NCBI RefSeq assembly: GCF_030687575.1
Contig: NZ_CP117439.1
Span: 1,971,001 to 2,035,000, forward strand
Reading direction: 5' to 3'
Length of the DNA stretch: 64,000 nucleotides
Source: Pseudomonas sp. FP2309
Lineage (GTDB): Bacteria > Pseudomonadota > Gammaproteobacteria > Pseudomonadales > Pseudomonadaceae
Shown: positions 41,005 through 48,696 of the stretch, in pieces
Layout of the letters: the number at the start of each line of letters is the position of its first letter
How positions within the stretch are numbered: position 1 is the first letter of the stretch
Made by a program: the position numbers and the translations under genes
The notes under the pieces: generated by a model
The model's input: only the letters and a program-made list of their open reading frames with translations
Databases searched by the model: none
What the model was told of the DNA's origin: nothing

Positions 41005-41967
41005 GTGAAAGCATTGCAAGGCGTTGAAGGTCATGTGGAGTGGTTGGAAGAACCAAGTCCTACATGTGATGTGGGCCAAGTTCGCATCCGGGTGGCGGCA
41101 GCGGGCCTCAACCGCGCCGATTTATTGCAGCGTGCGGGGCTCTATCCGCCACCGCCTGGTGCGAGCCATGTGCTGGGCCTGGAGTGTTCCGGGGTGATCA
41201 GCGAAGTGGGCGCGGGCGTGTCCTGGCAGGTCGGGGATCGCGTCTGCGCACTGCTGGCGGGTGGCGGCATGGCCGAAGAAGTGGTGGTGGATGCGCGGCA
41301 CGTGCTGCCGGTCCCCGAAGGCGTGTCGCTGGTCGAGGCGGCGGCATTGCCTGAGGTATACAGCACGGCGTGGCTCAATCTGTTTCAACTGGCGGGCGTC
41401 AAGCCGGGTGAGAAGGTGTTGTTGCATGCCGGCGCCAGTGGTGTGGGCTCGGCCGCTATCCAGCTGTGCAAGGCATTTGGCAGCCCGTGCTGGGTCACTG
41501 TCGGCTCGGCAGAACGCCTGGCGTATTGCGAAGACTTGGGCGCCCAGGGCGGCGTGGTACGAACTGATGGTATCGAAGGGCTGCGCGACTTTGGGCCGTT
41601 CGACGTGATTCTCGACCCTGTGGGTGGCGACTATGCGGCGCTGGACCTCAAGCTGCTGGCGTTGGATGGACGTTGGGTGCTGATTGGGTTGATGGGCGGT
41701 CGCGAGGCGCAGTTGGACTTGGCCCAGGTGCTGGGCAAGCGTATTCAGTTGTTGGGCTCGACCCTGCGCAGCCGTAGTGATCAGTTCAAGGCGGACCTGC
41801 TCTGCGACCTGCGCCAGCAAGTCTGGCCCTTGTTTGCCGAGGGGCGCCTGAGCCCGCAGTTGGCCAGGACCTTCGCGATCAAGGACGCCGAGCCAGCGTT
41901 TGCCGAGCTGGCGACCAATCAGATTTCAGGGAAGTTGGTTTTGGTGATTGACGAAAGCCTCACCTGA
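41005..41967 (+). CDS. NAD(P)H quinone oxidoreductase, zeta-crystallin/PIG3 type
   Basis: 320 residues, zinc-free medium-chain dehydrogenase/reductase. N-terminal GroES-like domain (AAGLNRADLLQRAGLYPPPPGASHVLGLECSGVI) followed by the Rossmann domain with LHAGASGVGSAAIQLCKAFG. The PIG3/TP53I3 subgroup signature is this NRADLLQR-YPPPPG sequence. It reduces quinones with NADPH. The start is a GTG with TATGGAGG upstream. It is divergent from prc, with about 138 bases between start codons. Confidence 0.92.
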   Translation: MKALQGVEGHVEWLEEPSPTCDVGQVRIRVAAAGLNRADLLQRAGLYPPPPGASHVLGLECSGVISEVGAGVSWQVGDRVCALLAGGGMAEEVVVDARHVLPVPEGVSLVEAAALPEVYSTAWLNLFQLAGVKPGEKVLLHAGASGVGSAAIQLCKAFGSPCWVTVGSAERLAYCEDLGAQGGVVRTDGIEGLRDFGPFDVILDPVGGDYAALDLKLLALDGRWVLIGLMGGREAQLDLAQVLGKRIQLLGSTLRSRSDQFKADLLCDLRQQVWPLFAEGRLSPQLARTFAIKDAEPAFAELATNQISGKLVLVIDESLT

Positions 41968-41997
41968 CCCAGTTTTGAAGTGGAATCAAATCAAATT

Positions 41998-42076
41998 GTG
42001 CGGGCTTGCTCGCGAATGCAATGAGTCAGATGAAACATTCTTCACACAGACACCGCATTCGCGAGCAAGCCCCACA
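41998..42076. repeat. REPIN (GCGAGCAAGCCC class)
   Basis: Left arm CGGGCTTGCTCGCGAATGC (42001-42019) and right arm GCATTCGCGAGCAAGCCCC (42055-42073) match at 18 of 19 bases in inverted orientation around a 35-base centre. It lies between convergent genes. Confidence 0.85.
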
Positions 42077-42092
42077 TTTGAATCCGGCTGAG

Positions 42093-42746
42093 TCAGGCCC
42101 AGTGGTGGATCGGCCAACCAGTCTTTTCGGCGTGTTCGCGCAATACCGGGTCCGGGTTTACCACCTGCGGGTGATCCACTTTCTGCAGCAGCGGCAGGTC
42201 ATTCCGTGAGTCCGAGTAGAAATACGCGCCCTCAAGCGTCTCACCTTCCTGCGCCAGCCACTCCAGCAAGCGGGTGATCTTGCCTTCACGATAGGTGAGC
42301 ACACCGGCTGTTTTGCCGCTGTAAACGCCATGGCCCACGTCCAACTCGATCCCCAGCACTTCATCGATACCGATGCGTGCGGCAATCGGCTTCACCAGGT
42401 GAGTGCCCGAGGCCGAAATCACCAGAATCCGGTCACCGTTTGCACGGTGGCGAGCGATGGTTTTAGTGGCATCGCTGTAGATCAGCGGCTCAATCACGTC
42501 CTCCACCCACGGCTCCACCAGGTGCTCGATCTCCTCCGGTGTGCGGCCGATCATCGGCTCCAGGCTGAAGTCCATGAAGTCTTCCATGCGAAGCTTGCCC
42601 TGGCTGTAGGCATCCATCAGCTCGTTGTTGGTGCGCATGAACGATTCCGGGTCGACCCAGCCCAGACGGCCCATCTGCTCGCTCCACAGGGTCGCGCAGT
42701 CGCCGTGGATCAGGGTGTCGTCCAGATCAAAAATTACCAATGCCAT
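42093..42746 (-). CDS. HAD superfamily phosphatase, class IB (SerB-like)
   Basis: 217 residues. HAD motif I is FDLDDTLIHGD, motif II is VISASGTHLV, and motif III/IV are in GKITRLLE and YFYSDSRNDLPLLQ. The helical C1 cap (about 30-90) fits subclass IB, which includes phosphoserine phosphatases and other small phosphomonoesterases. The substrate is not apparent. Upstream of it on the same strand is the ABC transporter operon, 29 bases away, so it may be the last gene of that operon and act on the imported phospho-compound. Confidence 0.85.
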   Translation of the reverse strand: MALVIFDLDDTLIHGDCATLWSEQMGRLGWVDPESFMRTNNELMDAYSQGKLRMEDFMDFSLEPMIGRTPEEIEHLVEPWVEDVIEPLIYSDATKTIARHRANGDRILVISASGTHLVKPIAARIGIDEVLGIELDVGHGVYSGKTAGVLTYREGKITRLLEWLAQEGETLEGAYFYSDSRNDLPLLQKVDHPQVVNPDPVLREHAEKTGWPIHHWA

Positions 42747-42775
42747 CCGTTACGCTCTCTTAGTCAATCGTTGCA

Positions 42776-43765
42776 TCAGGCTACTTCACACAGCGCACTG
42801 GGGTCGATGGAAAGTGCCAGGCGCTGGCCGTCCGGGTGCAGGTCGTCGGCCGAGCGGTTGAGCACGTCCACCACCAATTCCACCCCGCGGGTTTCAATGC
42901 GATAGCGGATCACGTTACCCAGCAGGCTGTGGCTGCGGACCAGCGCGTCCAGTTCGCCACTGCGGCTCAGCTCGATGGCTTCCGGCCGAATGGCGATGCG
43001 CCCGCTGATCGGGCGTTGCAGCAGTTGGCTGGCTTTGTCGGCATCCAGCAGGTTGTAGTTGCCGATGAAGCCGGCGGCAAATACGTCAATCGGCGCGGTG
43101 TAGAGCGTTTCGGCATCGCCGCTTTGTACGATCTTGCCCTGATTCATCAGGAAGATGCGGTCGGACATGGTCAGCGCTTCTTCCTGATCATGGGTCACGA
43201 AAATCGTGGTCAGGCCCAGCTCGCGTTGAATCTGGCGGATCTGTTCGCGCAGATGCTTGCGAATGCGCGCGTCCAGGGCCGACAGCGGTTCATCCAGCAG
43301 CAACAGGCGCGGGCGCGTGACCAGGGAGCGGGCCAGGGCCACGCGTTGGCACTGGCCGCCGGACATCTGGTGCGGGTAACGCGCGGCCAGGTCTTTGAGC
43401 TCCACCAGTTGCAGCACTTGCTGCACACGTTCGTGGCTGTCGTCGGCGTTGACCTTTTGCATGCGCAGGCCGAAGGCGACGTTCTGTTCCACCGTCATAT
43501 TGGGGAACAGCGCATAGCTCTGAAACACCATGCCGATGTTGCGCTTCTGTGGGCTCAGGGGAACGATGTCCTGACCATCCAGCAGAATTTTCCCGCTGTC
43601 CACCGAGGTCAGCCCGGCGATGCAGCGCAGCAAGGTCGACTTGCCACAACCGGAGGGGCCGAGGAGGGTGACGAACTCGCCCTTGGCGATTTCGCAGTTG
43701 ATGTCACTGAACACCGGTGTGCCGGCGTAGCCCTTTTGCAGATGTTGGACGCTGACGAAGCTCAT
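42776..43765 (-). CDS. ABC transporter ATP-binding protein (PotA/PhnT/FbpC type)
   Basis: 329 residues. Walker A GPSGCGKSTLL, Q-loop, signature MSGGQCQRVALARSL, Walker B LLLLDEPLSALDA and switch FVTHDQEEAL are complete, followed by a C-terminal TOBE/OB regulatory domain (about 240-329). The layout is that of importers for polyamines, iron, sulfate or 2-aminoethylphosphonate. It overlaps the permease stop by four bases. With two permeases, a phosphodiesterase-family enzyme and a periplasmic binding protein nearby, it energises uptake of a probably phosphorus-containing substrate. Confidence 0.92.
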   Translation of the reverse strand: MSFVSVQHLQKGYAGTPVFSDINCEIAKGEFVTLLGPSGCGKSTLLRCIAGLTSVDSGKILLDGQDIVPLSPQKRNIGMVFQSYALFPNMTVEQNVAFGLRMQKVNADDSHERVQQVLQLVELKDLAARYPHQMSGGQCQRVALARSLVTRPRLLLLDEPLSALDARIRKHLREQIRQIQRELGLTTIFVTHDQEEALTMSDRIFLMNQGKIVQSGDAETLYTAPIDVFAAGFIGNYNLLDADKASQLLQRPISGRIAIRPEAIELSRSGELDALVRSHSLLGNVIRYRIETRGVELVVDVLNRSADDLHPDGQRLALSIDPSALCEVA

Positions 43766-44562
43766 TGGCTTTTGTCCTTGTTCAAGATATTGGCGGCCCA
43801 GGTCAGCACCAGCACAAAGAAGAAATAGGAAATGACCACGGCACTGGTGAAGTGGCCGCTGCTGTTGCGCATGTTGTTGAGGTACACCTGCAGGGTCTCG
43901 TAGCGGGTGCCTACCAGAATGTTGGCAAACACGAACTCACCGAACAGGAATGAGAACGACAGCAGCAGCGCCACCATCAAGCCTTTGCGCAAGTTGGGCA
44001 GCACGACGAAGATCGCCGCTTGCCAGGTGCTGGCGCCCAGCAGTTGCGAGGCGTCCATCAGGTCGCGCAGGTTGATGGCTTGCAGGTTGTTGGTGATGGC
44101 TCGGTACATGAATGGCAGCGCCACGGTGAAGTAGCAACCGATCAGGATCCACGGCGTCCCGACCATCGCCAGCGGCCCGGAACCATACAGTTGCAACAGG
44201 CCCACCGATGACACCACCGGCGGTACAGCGAACGGCAGCAGGATCAGGATGTTCATCAGCGCGTCGAGCCTGGGGAAGTGGTAATGCACCACGAACAGCA
44301 GCGGCAGGATCAGCACCACCGACAGGATCAGCGCGCCCACGCACACCAGCAACGATTGACCGAAGGCCATTAGAAAGCGCGGGTCGCTCCACAGCTGTAC
44401 ATACCACTTGACCGTGAAGCCGGCCGGCAGAATGGTCGCCGACCAACTGCTGGCGATGGAGTAGACGAAGGTGCCCACCAGCGGCAACACCAGGATCGCA
44501 AACAGCATGTACACCACCACGCGGTGGTAGAGGGAGGCCGAACCGGCTTCAGCGCGAGACAT
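43762..44562 (-). CDS. ABC transporter permease (inner-membrane, second)
   Basis: 266 residues with six predicted helices and the EAA loop (LMDASQLLGASTWQAAIFVVLPNLRKGL). Start and stop overlap the neighbouring transport genes by 14 and 4 bases, indicating tight coupling. It heterodimerises with the larger permease to form the membrane channel of the importer. Confidence 0.92.
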   Translation of the reverse strand: MSRAEAGSASLYHRVVVYMLFAILVLPLVGTFVYSIASSWSATILPAGFTVKWYVQLWSDPRFLMAFGQSLLVCVGALILSVVLILPLLFVVHYHFPRLDALMNILILLPFAVPPVVSSVGLLQLYGSGPLAMVGTPWILIGCYFTVALPFMYRAITNNLQAINLRDLMDASQLLGASTWQAAIFVVLPNLRKGLMVALLLSFSFLFGEFVFANILVGTRYETLQVYLNNMRNSSGHFTSAVVISYFFFVLVLTWAANILNKDKSQ

Positions 44563-45412
44563 GGTAGCTCCTCTTGAGCAGCAGTTGATGGACCACCGTC
44601 ACCACGGTCATCAGCGCCACCAGCACCACGGCCAGCGCACTGGCCATGTTCGGGTCCAGCGACACATCACCGGAGACCAGTCCCGCGATGCGGATCGGCA
44701 GCACGTTGAAGTTGCCGGTGGTCAGCGCGTAGACAGTGGCGTAGGCGCCCAGGGCGTTGGCCAGCAGGATCACGAAGGTGCCCAGCAGCGCCGGCGTCAG
44801 TACCGGCAGGCCGATATGTCGCCAGAACTGCCAGCCGTTCGCGCCGAGCAGTGCCGCCGACTCACGCCAGTCTTCGCGCAAGGCATCGAAGGCCGGGTAC
44901 AGCAGCAGAACGCCCAACGGAATCTGGAAGTAGGTGTAGAGGATGATCAGGCCGGTTTTGGAGTACAGGTTGAAGTCCTGAATGATCCCCGCCTGCTTGA
45001 GCATGATGGTGATGCTGCCGTTGAACCCCAGCAAAATGATGAACGCAAAGGCCAGCGGCACGCCGGCGAAGTTGCTGGTCATGTTGGCGAAGGCGGTCAC
45101 GAAGTTGCGCAGCGGTCCGTCCACGCGGCGCAGCGAATAACTGCCCAGGGTGGCGATGATGATGCCGAAGATGCTCGAGTAAAAGCTGATCTCCAGGCTG
45201 AATTGGATCGCTTGCAGGTAGAACCTGGAGCTGAAGATGCGCATGAAATTTTCCACGCCCCAGCCCGCCTCTTCGGTTTGCAGGCTGTTGACCAGCACCC
45301 ACACCAGCGGGGCGATTTCGAACACGATAAAAAACAACGCGAAGGGCACCAGGCACAGCAGGGCCAGCCATTTGCCGCGAGTCATGGCATTCACTTCAAT
45401 AGCTCCCGGCAC
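44549..45412 (-). CDS. ABC transporter permease (inner-membrane, first)
   Basis: 287 residues with six predicted helices and the EAA loop (ALREDWRESAALLGANGWQFWRHIGLPVL). The start overlaps the end of the phosphodiesterase-family gene by 22 bases; an internal ATG at MTRGKWLAL (12 codons in) is an alternative. Partner of the preceding permease. Confidence 0.9.
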   Translation of the reverse strand: MPGAIEVNAMTRGKWLALLCLVPFALFFIVFEIAPLVWVLVNSLQTEEAGWGVENFMRIFSSRFYLQAIQFSLEISFYSSIFGIIIATLGSYSLRRVDGPLRNFVTAFANMTSNFAGVPLAFAFIILLGFNGSITIMLKQAGIIQDFNLYSKTGLIILYTYFQIPLGVLLLYPAFDALREDWRESAALLGANGWQFWRHIGLPVLTPALLGTFVILLANALGAYATVYALTTGNFNVLPIRIAGLVSGDVSLDPNMASALAVVLVALMTVVTVVHQLLLKRSYHVSR

Positions 45413-46197
45413 ACAGGTTTGTCGTGAGGCACGCCCAACAGTTCACACACGGTGCCGCACAGGTCGGTCTGTTTGGGCGCGGCGTTGGCATCCAGGCTGA
45501 ACGCAGCGCCGAGCACGAACAACGGTACTTCCCGTTCTTCGGGCAGCAGGCCGTTGTGGGAGCGGTCATTGTTCATGCCGTGGTCGGCGGTCACCAACAC
45601 TTGATAGCCAGCATCGAGCCAGCCTTGCAGGTAGTCGGCGAGGAGGATGTCGGCCGAGCGCGCGCTGTTGCGGTACTGGGCGGTATCGAGGCCGTGCTTG
45701 TGGCCGGCGTCGTCAATGTTCATCGGGTGCACCACCAAAAAGTCTGGCGCGTGCTTGAGCCGAAGGCTCTCGGCGTCGGCAAACAGGTGGGAGTCCGGGT
45801 AGTGGTCATTCCAGTAGAAATGCCCGTGTTGGATTGCCAGCGTCTTGTCGTCGGTATGACGATCGCGGGCGGCGAGAAAGGGCGTGCGGTTATACAACTC
45901 GCTCACCCAGTGGTAAGCCGCCGCGGCCGTGGTCAGGCCTGCATCGCACGCGTAGTGGAAAATGCTGCGCTGGTTGGACAGGCGCGAAACCTGGTTATGC
46001 ACGATGCCGCTTTTGATCGGAGGCACGCCGGTAAGGATGCATTCATACAATGGGCGGGACAGCGAGGGCAGTTCACATTCCAGTTTGTAGAGGGCTGCGC
46101 GTCCTGCGCCGACATAGGCCTGCAAGTGCCCCATGGCGTGCTTCGCAACCTCGAAGTTCAGGCCGTCGAGCACGACAAGGATGACTGGGTACTTCAT
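45391..46197 (-). CDS. alkaline phosphatase superfamily / type I phosphodiesterase-nucleotide pyrophosphatase family protein
   Basis: About 268 residues. The metal-site motifs of the alkaline phosphatase superfamily are present: VVLDGLN (first Asp), nucleophile region LPSLSRPLYECILTGVPP, HPMNIDDAGHKHG, and TADHGMNND. No signal peptide is visible, so it is probably cytoplasmic. It resembles phosphonoacetate hydrolase and nucleotide pyrophosphatases. Embedded in an ABC import operon, it probably hydrolyses the imported phosphodiester or phosphonate. Start taken at MKYPVIL (46197), six codons after a less likely start. Confidence 0.85.
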   Translation of the reverse strand: MKYPVILVVLDGLNFEVAKHAMGHLQAYVGAGRAALYKLECELPSLSRPLYECILTGVPPIKSGIVHNQVSRLSNQRSIFHYACDAGLTTAAAAYHWVSELYNRTPFLAARDRHTDDKTLAIQHGHFYWNDHYPDSHLFADAESLRLKHAPDFLVVHPMNIDDAGHKHGLDTAQYRNSARSADILLADYLQGWLDAGYQVLVTADHGMNNDRSHNGLLPEEREVPLFVLGAAFSLDANAAPKQTDLCGTVCELLGVPHDKPVCRELLK

Positions 46198-46257
46198 GGG
46201 GGCGACGCTCCGCAACGATTGACTTGGCTCGATTCCTCTGGAGGAACGGTGTCAAAA

Positions 46258-46352
46258 AAGTGGGAACGGGCCGGCTCGCGAATGCGGTGTTTCAGACGGC
46301 AAAGTCAGTTGACTGAACGTACGCATTCGCGAGCCAGGCCCGCTCCCCCATT
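46258..46352. repeat. REPIN (GGGCCnGGCTCGCGAATGCG class)
   Basis: Left arm GGGCCGGCTCGCGAATGCG (46268-46286) and right arm CGCATTCGCGAGCCAGGCCC (46322-46341), inverted around a 35-base centre. It is related to, but distinct from, the REPIN at 42 kb. Confidence 0.8.
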
Positions 46353-46380
46353 GGATCTCCACCGGAGCTCCAATGGGGGA
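46345..46380 (-). terminator. stem-loop after the substrate-binding-protein gene
   Basis: CCCCCATTGGA and TCCAATGGGGG form a perfect 11-bp stem with a 13-base loop, eight bases after the stop codon of the binding-protein gene. It has no T run. Position within the operon suggests an mRNA-stabilising or attenuating structure. Confidence 0.5.
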
Positions 46381-46388
46381 TTAAACCC

Positions 46389-47465
46389 TTACTTCATCTC
46401 TACGATGACCTGCTCGTTCCACAACTGAGGCAGCTTTTTGGAGGTGGCTTCCCAGGCTGCGGCATCTTTGATCGGCTGCGGATTGGCCTTGGTGTACTGC
46501 TCGCCCGGGATCAGGTTCTTGGCGATCTCGGCGGGCAGTTTCAGGTCGGTCTCGGCACGGATCGGACGCGCGTTGCCCTTGGCCAGGTTGAGTTGGCCAG
46601 CATCGCTGAAGATGTATTCGCGGGTCAGCTTGGCGGCGTTCGGGTGCTTGGCGTACTTGTTGATGATGGTGGTATAGCCGGATTTTACCGAGCCGTCCGA
46701 AGGGATCAGCACCACGTAGTCATCCGGGTTGGCCATCTTGGCTTTGTAGCTCAGGCCGTTGAAGTCCCAGACGATACCCACTTCCACTTCGCCCTTTTCC
46801 ATGGTGGCGATGGTCGGGTTGGACAGGCCGAGTCGGCCTTGCTGAGCGATCTTGGTGAAAAACTGCAGGCCTGGGGCGATGTTCTTTTCGTCGCCTTTAT
46901 TGGCGATGGCAGCGGCCAGCACGGCGTTGGAGGCCTGGGCTGCGGTGCTCACGTCACCCACCGACACCTTGTATTTGCCGGTTTGCAGGTCTGCCCAACT
47001 GGTGGGGACTTCGGAACCGTGCAGCAGCTTTTTGTTGACGATAAACGCGATGGTGCCGGTGTAGGCCAGGGCCCAGTGACCGTCTTTGTCTTTTGCCCAA
47101 TCCGGGATCGAAGCCCAGGTAGAGGGTTTGTAGGGTTGGGTCACGTCCTGCTTGACCGCGATCGGGCCGAAGGCGGCACCGACGTCGCCGATGTCGGCAC
47201 TGGCGTTGTCTTTTTCGGCTTTGAACTTGGCGATTTCCTGGGCCGAGCTCATGTCGGTGTCGATGTGCTTGAGACCATAGGTCTTGGCCAGGTCTTCCCA
47301 CGTGCCTTTCCAGTTGGCCCAGTCATCGGGCATGCCGACGCTGTTGACGGCACCTTCCGCTTTCGCGGCGGCTTCCAGAGTTTTTAGATCGGTATCAGCG
47401 GCCATGGCGGCGGTGCACATGGCAATGGTCGAGCCTAACAGTGATGCCAGGAAAAGCTGTTTCAT
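46389..47465 (-). CDS. ABC transporter periplasmic substrate-binding protein
   Basis: 358 residues. The signal peptide (KQLFLASLLGSTIAMCTAAMAA) is followed by a type 2 periplasmic binding fold of the ferric/polyamine/2-aminoethylphosphonate cluster (about residues 35-345), with AEGAVNSVGMPDDWANW and GEVEVGIVWDFNGLSYKA. The lysine- and asparagine-rich tail fits a soluble periplasmic receptor. It is the promoter-proximal gene of the import operon and is separated from the rest by a stem-loop and REPIN. A UTRA-type GntR regulator is divergent. Confidence 0.9.
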   Translation of the reverse strand: MKQLFLASLLGSTIAMCTAAMAADTDLKTLEAAAKAEGAVNSVGMPDDWANWKGTWEDLAKTYGLKHIDTDMSSAQEIAKFKAEKDNASADIGDVGAAFGPIAVKQDVTQPYKPSTWASIPDWAKDKDGHWALAYTGTIAFIVNKKLLHGSEVPTSWADLQTGKYKVSVGDVSTAAQASNAVLAAAIANKGDEKNIAPGLQFFTKIAQQGRLGLSNPTIATMEKGEVEVGIVWDFNGLSYKAKMANPDDYVVLIPSDGSVKSGYTTIINKYAKHPNAAKLTREYIFSDAGQLNLAKGNARPIRAETDLKLPAEIAKNLIPGEQYTKANPQPIKDAAAWEATSKKLPQLWNEQVIVEMK

Positions 47466-47522
47466 CCGAAGCTCCTTTGGGCGTTTTCAACGCGGCGTTT
47501 TTATGAACGTTTGCGGTGGTGT

Positions 47523-47534
47523 TGGTCTAGGTCA
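47523..47534. promoter_or_regulatory. candidate GntR/UTRA operator 1
   Basis: TGGTCTAGGTCA, an imperfect dyad, 58 bases upstream of the binding-protein gene. It matches the second site at 47793-47804 in TGGTCTAG and the following CA. HutC/PhnF-type regulators commonly bind TGGT-N4-ACCA-like dyads. Confidence 0.5.
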
Positions 47535-47792
47535 GAGCAATACCTGAGCCAATCTAGGCTCGATGCATGACAGTTTCATGTCGATGTGGTTTTTTTTGCG
47601 CTGACGTCGGCCTGCGCAGATTGAGCGTAGACCATGCTCAAATGCCCGCAGGCCCTGGACTTGGCCGATGTATTGCAAGACTTGCGGCAGCCGGTTCAGA
47701 CGCGCTGTCATCTGTCGGTCATCTGCAATGCCTACGCTTGCACGCAGTCGCCAGCGCCCAATTGCCGAGCGGTTTATGCACCTGAACGGTGC

Positions 47793-47804
47793 TGGTCTAG
47801 TCCA
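47793..47804. promoter_or_regulatory. candidate GntR/UTRA operator 2
   Basis: TGGTCTAGTCCA, a near-perfect dyad lying 15 bases before the regulator start, positioned for autorepression. The rest of the 353-base divergent gap (47466-47818) contains a further half site (TAGACCA, 47628-47634) and a short open frame without coding support. Confidence 0.5.
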
Positions 47805-47818
47805 GATAGGTAACGTTG

Positions 47819-48532
47819 ATGCGTGATGAGGCAATCAAGGCGGTTACATCCATCGGCCTGGCGCTGCAAGAGCAGATCGACCACGGCCTGTTGCCGCCCG
47901 CCAGCAAGTTGCCCGCCGAGCGCAAGCTCAGCGAGTTGTTTGGTACCACTCGAATAACCGTGCGGGAAGCCTTGTTACAACTGGAAGCCCAAGGGCAGAT
48001 CTACCGTGAGGAACGCCGAGGCTGGTTCGTTTCGCCGCCGCGGCTGGCTTATAACCTGATGCAACGCAGCCACTTTCACGCGATGGTCAATGACCAGGGG
48101 CGTGTGGCCTCCACCGAAGTGATCAGCGCACGGTTGCAACCGGCCTCGGCGGCGGTGTGCGCGTGGCTGCAACTGCCGGCGCTGTCCCGCGTGATCCAGA
48201 TTTGCCGGGGCCGGCGGATTGATGGGCGACTGGTGTTGTATGTGGAGCACTACCTGAACCCGCAGTATTTTCCGGGGATTCTGGAGTGTGACCTGAATCA
48301 GTCGATGACTGAGTTGTATGCACGCAAGTACGACCTGCATTACGGGCGGGTGCGTTTCGAGATTGTGCCGACGTCACTGCCGGTGGAAGCTGCCGCCGCG
48401 TTGCGCGTGTCGGTGGGCAGCCCGGGTTTGCGTATTGCCCGGGTCAACTATGACCAGCACCAGCGGTTGATCGACTGCGATCTGGAGTTTTGGCGGCATG
48501 ATGCTATCCACGTCGGTGTGGATGTCGTCTAA
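47819..48532 (+). CDS. GntR-family regulator with UTRA domain (HutC/PhnF subfamily)
   Basis: About 237 residues. The N-terminal winged helix (QIDHGLLPPASKLPAERKLSELFGTTRITVREALLQLEAQG) is followed by a UTRA ligand domain (about 85-230) with YVEHYLNPQYFPGIL. UTRA regulators respond to small metabolites such as histidine-pathway intermediates, sugars or phosphonates. Divergent from the binding-protein gene, it is the likely local regulator of the ABC/phosphodiesterase operon. I chose the ATG at 47819; an adjacent TTG one codon earlier is possible. Confidence 0.9.
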   Translation: MRDEAIKAVTSIGLALQEQIDHGLLPPASKLPAERKLSELFGTTRITVREALLQLEAQGQIYREERRGWFVSPPRLAYNLMQRSHFHAMVNDQGRVASTEVISARLQPASAAVCAWLQLPALSRVIQICRGRRIDGRLVLYVEHYLNPQYFPGILECDLNQSMTELYARKYDLHYGRVRFEIVPTSLPVEAAAALRVSVGSPGLRIARVNYDQHQRLIDCDLEFWRHDAIHVGVDVV

Positions 48533-48547
48533 CCACCCGCGGGCTTC

Positions 48548-48682
48548 TGTAGTGAGCAGGCTTGCCCTGCGCCGGGCTGCGAAGCAGCCCCAAAACCAGA
48601 CGCCGCGCAGTTTCTGACGTACCGCACTCCTGAGTACTGGGGCCGCTTCGCGACCCAGCGCAGGGCAAGCCTGCTCACTACA
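48548..48682. repeat. REPIN with perfect 25-bp outer arms (TAGTGAGCAGGCTTGCCCTGCGC class)
   Basis: The left arm at 48548-48572 (core TAGTGAGCAGGCTTGCCC) and the right arm at 48658-48682 are exact inverse complements over 25 bases. The interior contains smaller GC hairpins (GGGCTGCGAAGCAGCCC). It lies between convergent genes and is a different sequence class from the other REPINs here. Confidence 0.85.
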
Positions 48683-48696
48683 GGAGGCCGGAGCGG

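Noticed and set aside
47634..47813. Short plus-strand open frame (59 codons) between the binding-protein gene and the GntR regulator
   Set aside because: No ribosome-binding site, unusual codons and it runs through the candidate operator; more likely non-coding.
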